A stretch of DNA of 20,564 nucleotides from positions 1 through 20,564 of the forward strand of contig JAPYSD010000009.1 in the NCBI GenBank assembly GCA_029936705.1, read 5' to 3'. A program made the position numbers and the translations under genes. Position 1 is the first letter of the stretch; the number at the start of each line of letters is the position of its first letter. The notes beneath the pieces are model-generated. The model did not search any database. It was not told the origin of the DNA and worked only from the letters and a program-made list of their open reading frames with translations. The DNA comes from Croceicoccus sp. GTDB lineage: Bacteria; Pseudomonadota; Alphaproteobacteria; Sphingomonadales; Sphingomonadaceae. This document shows positions 15,237 through 20,564 of the stretch, one piece after another.

Positions 15237-15773
15237 CTAACCCAGCTTGCGAACAGGGTCGCTGCCGTCCCAGCCGACGGCGGCCTCTTTCATCATCGCG
15301 AACAGTTCGGGGCCGCCCTCGCCCAGCTGGACAAATTCGCAGATGCCGCCGGGGCCGTAGCCAGGGTCGGCATAGATCACGCGCCCGTCCTCGCCCACCT
15401 TGCCCTCGACCACGATGGTCGCGCCTGCGTCCAGCAGGATGCGGCGCGTTTCCTCGATGTCGTCGACGAACTGGCAGGTGTGGTGCATACCCTCGTGGAT
15501 CGCGTATTTGCCCGTGTAGTGCGCGGGCGCGTCATTGTCGGGGCGGACCAGCTCGATCTGGATGTCGTTCCAGTATGCGATGGCCACGCTGAACTCGGCA
15601 TCGCTGGGCTTGCCCATGCATTGCATGTCGCCCAGCAGGATGTTCTCCAGTAGGAAGAACGGCCCGACGCCCATCGTCTGGGTCCAGTAGGTTAGCGCAG
15701 CGTCGAAATCCTTGGGCAGATAGGCCTGCTGGACGACGGGGCCCAGCGCCGCGATGGTGCCAGCTTTCGGCAT
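15237..15773 (-). CDS. VOC-superfamily protein (glyoxalase/epimerase fold)
   Basis: A 178-residue protein with two beta-alpha-beta-beta-beta modules of the vicinal-oxygen-chelate fold, used by glyoxalase I, methylmalonyl-CoA epimerase and ring-cleavage dioxygenases. Possible metal ligands are spaced as expected: Gln15 or Gln16 in VVQQAYLP, Glu74 in IQIELVRP, His97 or His98 in GMHHTCQFV, and Glu146 in GICEFVQ. The overall pattern, including DAGATIVVEG, is nearest to methylmalonyl-CoA-epimerase or glyoxalase-like members. AAGGAG lies eight bases before the ATG. It is the last gene of the dehydrogenase operon, 24 bases after E2, so it probably acts on an intermediate of that route, such as isomerising or detoxifying a 2-oxo or acyl-CoA compound. 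The exact reaction is not evident. Confidence 0.82.
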   Translation of the reverse strand: MPKAGTIAALGPVVQQAYLPKDFDAALTYWTQTMGVGPFFLLENILLGDMQCMGKPSDAEFSVAIAYWNDIQIELVRPDNDAPAHYTGKYAIHEGMHHTCQFVDDIEETRRILLDAGATIVVEGKVGEDGRVIYADPGYGPGGICEFVQLGEGGPELFAMMKEAAVGWDGSDPVRKLG

Positions 15774-15797
15774 GATGTCCTCTCCTTGTGGTACGGG

Positions 15798-17228
15798 TCA
15801 GCCGAAAAGCTGCTCGGGGTCTTCGATCAGGGCCTTCAGCGTCTGCAGGAACTGCGCGCCCGCCGCCCCGTCGATGGCGCGGTGGTCGACCGACAGGGTC
15901 ATCGGGATCATGGTGGCGAACACGGCGTCAACGCCCTCACCTTCGACCAGGCGGCGCTGCGCCGCTCCGACGGCCAGGATCGCGCCCTGCGGCGGGTTGA
16001 TGATCGCGTCGAAATTGTCGATCCCGAACATGCCCAGGTTGGACACGGTGAACGTACCGCCGTCCATCTCCTCGTATCCCAGCCGCCCTTCCAGCGCCTT
16101 GTCGATCAGGCCGCGGGTCGCGCTCGCGATCTGGTCGATGCGCATCCGGTCGGCCTGCCGCACGATGGGAGTGACCAGGCCTTTGGGGCTGGCGACCGCC
16201 ACGGCGACGTCGGCGTGGGGGAAGCTGTGGATTTCCTCGCCGTGAAGCTGCACGTTGACGTCGCGGTGGCGCGCCAGCGCGCGGGCCGATGCCATGACGA
16301 TATAGTCGTTCACCGACGCCTTGACGCCCAGCACCATGTTCGCCGTCTTGCGCACCGCCAGCAGCGCATCGGCATTGACGCTGATCCGCAGGTAGAAGTG
16401 CGGAATGTCCTGCTTCGCCGCGGTCAGGCGCCGGGCGACCACCTTGCGGATCTTGTCGAAGGGCTGGATGTCGGGCTCGTTCGCCACGGCCTTGAACGGA
16501 GCGCCCATCGCGGCGGGCGCCGTTTCATCGGGCATCCTGGCCAGCACGTCCTTTTTGGAAATGCGCCCACGGGCGCCCGTGCCCTCTACCGCGCCCAGGT
16601 CGATGCCGTGGATCGCCGCGATCCGCCGCGCCAGCGGAGAAGCGAACACGTCCCCTTCCTCGGGCAGCACGGTCGTGCCCTTGTAGCTGCGGCTTGCCGG
16701 ACCGCGCAGCGCCTGCTGAACGTCCTGGAAGGTGATGCGCCCTCCCCTGCCCGATCCCTCGATATCCGCGATGTCGACGCCTTCGGCCTCGGCCAGTTTT
16801 TTGGCCTCGGGGCTGATCGGGCGGTTGGTGTCGATGGTGATGGCCTTCGGCTTTGCGCCTTCGCCCTCGATCGCGGCTTCCTTGGGTTTCGCTTCCTTCT
16901 TCTTCTCGCGCCCCTCGGCCACGCCGCCCTGCGCGGGCTTGAAGTTCGCGACGAACGCCTCGATCTCCTCGTCGCTGGCCGAACCGTCGTCGAACACCGC
17001 CAGCAGCGCGCCGACCGGCTCCGCCTCGCCGCCGCCCTCGATTACGATGCGGCGCACTTTCGCGTCGTACTCCGCCTCGACCTCGTTCGTGATCTTGTCC
17101 GTCTCGATCAGGCAGATCAGGTCGCCGCGGCTAAAACTGTCACCCTCGGCGAATTTCCATTCGGCGACGGTTCCCTCGGTCATCTCGATGCCCCATTTCG
17201 GCATCGTAAAGGCACGGATCTTACCCAT
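15798..17228 (-). CDS. 2-oxoacid dehydrogenase E2 (dihydrolipoamide acyltransferase)
   Basis: A 476-residue E2 core subunit that moves the acyl group from E1 to CoA. Domain order: a lipoyl domain (1-80) with the lipoylated Lys45 in IETDKITNEVEA; a charged linker (about 100-130); a first peripheral-subunit-binding domain (about 137-174, ISPEAKKLAEAEGVDIADIE, then GRITFQDV); a second one (about 195-231, ASPLARRIAAIHGIDLGAVE, then GRISKKDV); and the catalytic domain (about 250-476) with His449 and Asp453 in SVDHRAIDG near the end. The pair of binding domains is unusual, as most bacterial E2 proteins have one. GAGGAGG lies eight bases before the ATG, and the gene follows E1-beta by 13 bases. The catalytic domain resembles acetoin and pyruvate complexes more than branched-chain ones. 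Substrate assignment is uncertain. Confidence 0.92.
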   Translation of the reverse strand: MGKIRAFTMPKWGIEMTEGTVAEWKFAEGDSFSRGDLICLIETDKITNEVEAEYDAKVRRIVIEGGGEAEPVGALLAVFDDGSASDEEIEAFVANFKPAQGGVAEGREKKKEAKPKEAAIEGEGAKPKAITIDTNRPISPEAKKLAEAEGVDIADIEGSGRGGRITFQDVQQALRGPASRSYKGTTVLPEEGDVFASPLARRIAAIHGIDLGAVEGTGARGRISKKDVLARMPDETAPAAMGAPFKAVANEPDIQPFDKIRKVVARRLTAAKQDIPHFYLRISVNADALLAVRKTANMVLGVKASVNDYIVMASARALARHRDVNVQLHGEEIHSFPHADVAVAVASPKGLVTPIVRQADRMRIDQIASATRGLIDKALEGRLGYEEMDGGTFTVSNLGMFGIDNFDAIINPPQGAILAVGAAQRRLVEGEGVDAVFATMIPMTLSVDHRAIDGAAGAQFLQTLKALIEDPEQLFG

Positions 17229-17241
17229 GTCTCGCGCCTCC

Positions 17242-18255
17242 TCAGTTGTAGGCCAAGGCCTTGCGCACGGCAGCCTCGACCTTGTCGGGATTGGGAAGAT
17301 ACGCGCTTTCCAGCTCGCGGGCGAAGGGGATCGGCGTATGCGGGGCGGTCACCATTTGGACCGGCGCCTTCAGGCTGGCGAACGCCTTTTCGGCGGCCAG
17401 CGCGGCGATGTCGGCCGCCAGGCTGCAGCGCGGCGGCGCCTCGTCCACCACGACCAGCCGCCCGGTGACTTCCACCGAATCCAGGATCGCTTCCTCGTCC
17501 AGCGGGCTGGTGGTGCGCAGGTCGATCACGTCGGCGCCGATGCCGTCCTCGGCCAGCGCGTCGGCGGCCTGTTCGGCCATGCCGACCATCATGCCGGTGG
17601 CGACGATGGTCACGTCCTCGCCCGCACGGGTCAGCCGGGCGTGGCCGAAGGGGATGGTGAAATCCGGATCGTCGGGCACTTCGCCCTGCACGGCGTAAAG
17701 CGCCTTGTGCTCCATGAAGATCACGGGATCGTCGCTGCGGATCGCCTGCCGCAGCAGGCCCGCGACATCGGCGGGGGTGGTCGGCATCACGACCTTCAGC
17801 CCCGGCATCCCGGTCAGGATGCCGTGCGGGCTCTGGCTGTGCTGCGCCGCCGCGTTGTAGCCCGCGCCATAGACCATGCGGATGATGGCCGGACAGCGCG
17901 ACTTGCCGCCGAACATGTAACGGAACTTGGCGATCTGGTTCCAGATCTGGTCAAGCGACACGCCGATAAAGTCAGCGAACATCAGCTCGGCAATCGGGCG
18001 CTTGCCCGATAGCGCAAGGCCGCCCGCCGCGCCGACGATGGCGCTTTCGGAAATGGGCGTGTCGATCACCCGGTCCGCGCCGAATTCGCCGAACAGGCCG
18101 GTGCTGGTCGACCAGATCCCGCCGATAGCCTCGGGCCCGCCATCGGTGCCCATGCCGCCGACGACATCCTCGCCCAGCACGACGACGCTGTCGTCGCGTT
18201 TCATTTCCTGGAAGATCGTGTTGCGAACGGCGTCGCGATACATCATTTTTGCCAC
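17242..18255 (-). CDS. 2-oxoacid dehydrogenase E1 component, beta subunit
   Basis: A 337-residue transketolase-like subunit that pairs with E1-alpha to form the thiamine-diphosphate active site. Typical features are VVVLGEDVVGGMG near the N-terminus, DTPISESAIVGAAGGLAL (about 65-82) with the Glu that activates the thiazolium cofactor, HSQSPHGILTGMPGLKVVMP (about 139-158) with the active-site His, and the C-terminal transketolase module with VIDLRTTSPLDEEAI. The annotated start is GTG at 18255, with GGAG about eight bases upstream. ATG codons three and four codons later (18246 and 18243) are alternatives and would change little. It lies 18 bases after E1-alpha and 13 before E2. The sequence motifs are of the pyruvate/acetoin class. 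Confidence 0.94.
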   Translation of the reverse strand: MAKMMYRDAVRNTIFQEMKRDDSVVVLGEDVVGGMGTDGGPEAIGGIWSTSTGLFGEFGADRVIDTPISESAIVGAAGGLALSGKRPIAELMFADFIGVSLDQIWNQIAKFRYMFGGKSRCPAIIRMVYGAGYNAAAQHSQSPHGILTGMPGLKVVMPTTPADVAGLLRQAIRSDDPVIFMEHKALYAVQGEVPDDPDFTIPFGHARLTRAGEDVTIVATGMMVGMAEQAADALAEDGIGADVIDLRTTSPLDEEAILDSVEVTGRLVVVDEAPPRCSLAADIAALAAEKAFASLKAPVQMVTAPHTPIPFARELESAYLPNPDKVEAAVRKALAYN

Positions 18256-18273
18256 TGGATCGTCTCCGCCGGA

Positions 18274-19260
18274 TCAGTAATCGATATAGACGTCGGTCAG
18301 GACGTCCTCTGCCGTGGGCCGGTCGGCCGCGCGGGCGGCGGCGACGGCATCCTCGATGGTCTTGGCCACTTCCTCGTCCACCTGGTCGAGATCGCTGCCT
18401 TCCAGCAGCTTCGCCTCGGTCACGGTCTTGCGAAAATTCTTGATGCAGTCGCGCTCGGCCCGGATGCGGTCCATCTCGCCCTTGCCGCGATAGCGCTGGG
18501 GGTCGCCCTCGAAATGGCCGTAGAATCGCTCGGTATCGAACTCGACCGCGGCGGGGCCATTGCCGGCACGGACATAGTCCAGCACTTCGCGCATGGTGTC
18601 GTGCACCGCGCTGAAATCGGTGCCGTCGGCGCGCCATACCTTCATGCCGAACGCCTCGGCCCGGCTGGCGATGTCGTTGCTGGTGCCGACCGCGTATTTA
18701 TAGCCGGTGTGCTCGGAATAATGGTTGTTCTCGAACACGAAGATCGCGGGCGCGTTCGTCACCACGGCCATGTTCATCGCCTCGAACGTGGTGCCCTGGT
18801 TGCACGCGCCGTCGCCCGAAAAGGCGATGGCCACGCGCAGTTTCCCGTCGGCGTCCTTGCCGTCCAGCTTGGCCGCCATGGCCGCGCCCACCGCGATGGG
18901 GGCGCCCGCGCCGACGATGCCGTTGGCGCCCAGCATGCCCTTGTCGGTGTCGGCGATATGCATCGATCCGCCCTTGCCCTTGCACAGCCCTTCGCGGCTG
19001 CCCCAGATCTCCTTCATCATGCCGGTCACGTCGCAGCCCTTGGCCAGGCAGTGGCCGTGGCCGCGGTGCGTCGACACGATCTTGTCGTCGTCGCTCAGAT
19101 GCTCGCACACCCCCACGGCGATGGCTTCCTGCCCGGCATAGAGGTGGGTGAACCCGGCGATCTCGCCCGTCTGGATCTCGTCGTGCAAAAGCTCCTCGAA
19201 ATCGCGGATGATCTTCATCCGGCGATAGGCCCCCAGCAGGTCTTCACGGCTTAATTGCAT
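18274..19260 (-). CDS. 2-oxoacid (acetoin/pyruvate-type) dehydrogenase E1 alpha
   Basis: A 328-residue subunit that decarboxylates or cleaves the substrate with thiamine diphosphate. The cofactor motif is intact: SGDGACNQGTTFEAMNMA (148-165) continuing to Asn178 or Asn179 in FENNHYSEHTG. Upstream are YAGQEAIAVG (41-50) and THRGHGHCLAKG (64-75), with His residues at the active site. Downstream, ERFYGHFEGDPQRYRG (244-259) resembles the segment I associate with acetoin dehydrogenase E1-alpha rather than with plain pyruvate dehydrogenase (RYRGHS type), which is the main reason for preferring that class. CGGAGAG precedes the ATG by eight bases. The gene is 34 bases after the acyl-CoA dehydrogenase and 18 before E1-beta. 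No acetoin regulator (AcoR-like) or E3 gene is in the window, so acetoin itself is not proven as substrate. Confidence 0.92.
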   Translation of the reverse strand: MQLSREDLLGAYRRMKIIRDFEELLHDEIQTGEIAGFTHLYAGQEAIAVGVCEHLSDDDKIVSTHRGHGHCLAKGCDVTGMMKEIWGSREGLCKGKGGSMHIADTDKGMLGANGIVGAGAPIAVGAAMAAKLDGKDADGKLRVAIAFSGDGACNQGTTFEAMNMAVVTNAPAIFVFENNHYSEHTGYKYAVGTSNDIASRAEAFGMKVWRADGTDFSAVHDTMREVLDYVRAGNGPAAVEFDTERFYGHFEGDPQRYRGKGEMDRIRAERDCIKNFRKTVTEAKLLEGSDLDQVDEEVAKTIEDAVAAARAADRPTAEDVLTDVYIDY

Positions 19261-19294
19261 GCGTCACTCTCCGAATTATCGTGCGGCCGAGGCA

Positions 19295-20503
19295 TCACAG
19301 ACCCAGCACGGTCCTGGCGATGATCGTCTTCTGCACCTCGTCGGTGCCGCCGAAGATCGTCCACGCCCGGCTGTTGAGATAGCGCGCCGAGGCGACCTGC
19401 GCCTTGGGGCAGATGAAGGCGGGCGGCGCGTTGTCGCCGTATAGCGGACGCGCCGTCGGCAATTGCAGCCCGGCGGGTCCGAACAGGTCGACCGCCAGCA
19501 GGTCGATGTCCTGCCGCAGGTTCGACGCGATCAGCTTGGTCAGTGACGTCAGCGGGCCGGGCTTTTCGCCGCGCGCGATGCGCGACAGGATCTTCAGCTC
19601 GATCATCTCCAGCGACTGCGCCTCCAGCTTCAGCCGGGCGACGCGGCGGCGCCAGTCGCGCTCGTCCGCCAGCCTGCCGCCATTGCCGTCCGACATCTCG
19701 CGCGAAAGGGCCATCAACTGGTCGAGGTCGTAGTTGAGCTTGGGCGCATGGCACGAACCGCCGCGCTCGTTCTCAAGCAGGAACTTGGCGATGGACCAGC
19801 CCTGCCCTTCCTCGCCTACCAGGTCGCTGACGGGGACCTCGACGTTCTCCATGAAGACCTGGTTGACCTCGTGGTCGCCGGCCAGCGTCAGGATCGGGCG
19901 GACCGAGATGCCTGGCTGGTCCAGGTCGACCAGCAGGAAACTGATGCCCGCCTGCTTCTTCACGTCGGGATCGGTGCGCGCCAGCACGAACATCTTGTTC
20001 GCCCAGTGCGCATGGGTGGTCCAGATCTTCGATCCGTTGAGGATGTACTTGTCCCCCTCCTTCACCGCGCGCGTCTGCAGCGAGGCAAGGTCCGATCCCG
20101 CGTTGGGCTCGGAAAAGCCCTGGCACCAGTAATCCTCGCCCGACAGGATGCGCGGCAGGTATTTCTCCTTTTGCTCGTCCGTGCCGAAATTGAAGATCAC
20201 CGGGGCGACCAGCTTGAGCCCCAGCACGGTCAGGTTGGGCGCGCCCGCCAGCGCGCATTCCTTTTCGAAGATATAGCGCTGCGTCGGGGTCCAGCCGGTG
20301 CCGCCGACATCCTCGGGCCACTGGTACGACAGCCAGCCGCGTTCGTTCAGCACCGCGTTCCAGTCCTGCCCGATGTCCGGCTCGACGAACACGGTCGGCG
20401 ATGCCTCGGCCCCCTCGCGGATGCGGTCGGTCAGGTTGTCGGCCAGGAACGCGCGCACCTGGTCGCGAAAGGCGGTTTCCTCGGGGCTCAGTTCGATATC
20501 CAT
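19295..20503 (-). CDS. Acyl-CoA dehydrogenase
   Basis: A flavoprotein of 402 residues when started at the ATG at 20503 (MDIELSPEETAFRDQ), the usual beginning in this family. The frame can be extended by 17 codons but that extension overlaps the end of the upstream gene. It shows an N-terminal helical domain, then QGFSEPNAGSDLASLQTRA (about 122-140), which binds FAD and substrate, the middle beta-domain, and the C-terminal end RAWTIFGGTDEVQKTIIART typical of the class. The enzyme oxidises an acyl-CoA to a trans-2-enoyl-CoA and passes electrons to electron-transferring flavoprotein. I cannot identify the catalytic Glu with certainty, and the overall pattern is closer to the branched or alicyclic acyl-CoA enzymes (pimeloyl-CoA and steroid side-chain types) than to short-chain ones. 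It precedes E1-alpha by 34 bases, which places it in the same operon. Confidence 0.9.
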   Translation of the reverse strand: MDIELSPEETAFRDQVRAFLADNLTDRIREGAEASPTVFVEPDIGQDWNAVLNERGWLSYQWPEDVGGTGWTPTQRYIFEKECALAGAPNLTVLGLKLVAPVIFNFGTDEQKEKYLPRILSGEDYWCQGFSEPNAGSDLASLQTRAVKEGDKYILNGSKIWTTHAHWANKMFVLARTDPDVKKQAGISFLLVDLDQPGISVRPILTLAGDHEVNQVFMENVEVPVSDLVGEEGQGWSIAKFLLENERGGSCHAPKLNYDLDQLMALSREMSDGNGGRLADERDWRRRVARLKLEAQSLEMIELKILSRIARGEKPGPLTSLTKLIASNLRQDIDLLAVDLFGPAGLQLPTARPLYGDNAPPAFICPKAQVASARYLNSRAWTIFGGTDEVQKTIIARTVLGL

Positions 20504-20504
20504 C

Positions 20505-20564
20505 TCATCGTTCCAATATGGTGACGGCGGACACGCCCGGCGCGCCGTACACATGGCTGTAGGC
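20505..20564 (-). CDS. C-terminal end of an unidentified upstream protein (partial)
   Basis: On the - strand the frame is open from the window edge to a TGA at 20507-20505, giving 19 residues that end GAPGVSAVTILER. The TGA is one base before the acyl-CoA dehydrogenase ATG, the spacing of translationally coupled genes, so this is probably the previous gene of the operon. The ending (Gly-rich turn, then a hydrophobic strand and Glu-Arg) is reminiscent of thiolase-like enzymes, but 19 residues are not enough to decide. Confidence 0.45.
   Translation of the reverse strand, partial: AYSHVYGAPGVSAVTILER

Noticed and set aside
15786..17468. 560-codon open frame on the + strand
   Set aside because: It is antisense to the E2 and E1-beta genes, has low-complexity Arg/Asp/His/Leu composition and no family motif. 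It is a by-product of high-GC coding DNA on the other strand.
16732..18012. 426-codon open frame on the + strand
   Set aside because: It lies wholly opposite well-supported E2 and E1-beta genes. The Ser/Ala-rich then Gly/His-rich composition is typical of antisense frames.
19748..20524. 258-codon open frame on the + strand
   Set aside because: Antisense to the acyl-CoA dehydrogenase, with no recognisable domain.
1..20564. CRISPR array, insertion sequence, integrase or rRNA/tRNA genes
   Set aside because: No direct repeats with regular spacers, transposase motifs, terminal inverted repeats or RNA gene signatures were found on either strand.

Overview
The window looks like chromosomal DNA of an alphaproteobacterium, most likely a sphingomonad. 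This is inferred from the gene families, above all a broken sphingan-type (SpsB/GelB-like) polyprenyl glycosylphosphotransferase, a TAT-exported beta-helix protein and a PilZ gene of the type common there. No rRNA or tRNA gene is visible to confirm it.

Region 1 (1-2939, + strand) holds the tail of an unidentified CDS, a TTG-started twin-arginine-exported beta-helix protein, a 58-residue single-span membrane protein and a large HTTM-like multi-span membrane protein.

Region 2 (2991-9946, - strand) is a surface-polysaccharide cluster. In transcription order it has a Wzx-type flippase, a polysaccharide pyruvyl transferase, a wrecked UDP-glucuronate 4-epimerase, a wrecked initiating sugar-phosphate transferase, an OafA-type O-acyltransferase with an SGNH domain, and a DCC-family thiol-disulfide oxidoreductase that converges on the HTTM gene. 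The two pseudogenes are easy to recognise but carry several frame changes and stops each. The cluster has therefore lost its local priming and epimerase enzymes while its export and decoration genes remain open.

Region 3 (9947-15104, - strand) is signalling. A MASE1-PAS-PAS hybrid histidine kinase with receiver and Hpt domains is followed 8 bases later by a single-domain response regulator. Upstream is a PilZ (c-di-GMP effector type) gene that lacks a Shine-Dalgarno sequence and follows a 20-codon leader ORF that has a very good one. Two long gaps (9947-10713 and 14175-14671) hold no gene I can support.

Region 4 (15237-20564, - strand) is a compact catabolic operon of clearly higher GC by eye. 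In transcription order it has the end of an unknown gene, an acyl-CoA dehydrogenase, E1-alpha, E1-beta and E2 of a 2-oxoacid dehydrogenase complex closest in motifs to the acetoin/pyruvate type, and a VOC-fold protein. The E2 appears to carry two peripheral-subunit-binding domains in tandem, and no E3 gene is present. Together the operon suggests oxidation of a fatty-acid-like or 2-oxo/acyloin substrate to acyl-CoA. The substrate is not evident from the sequence.
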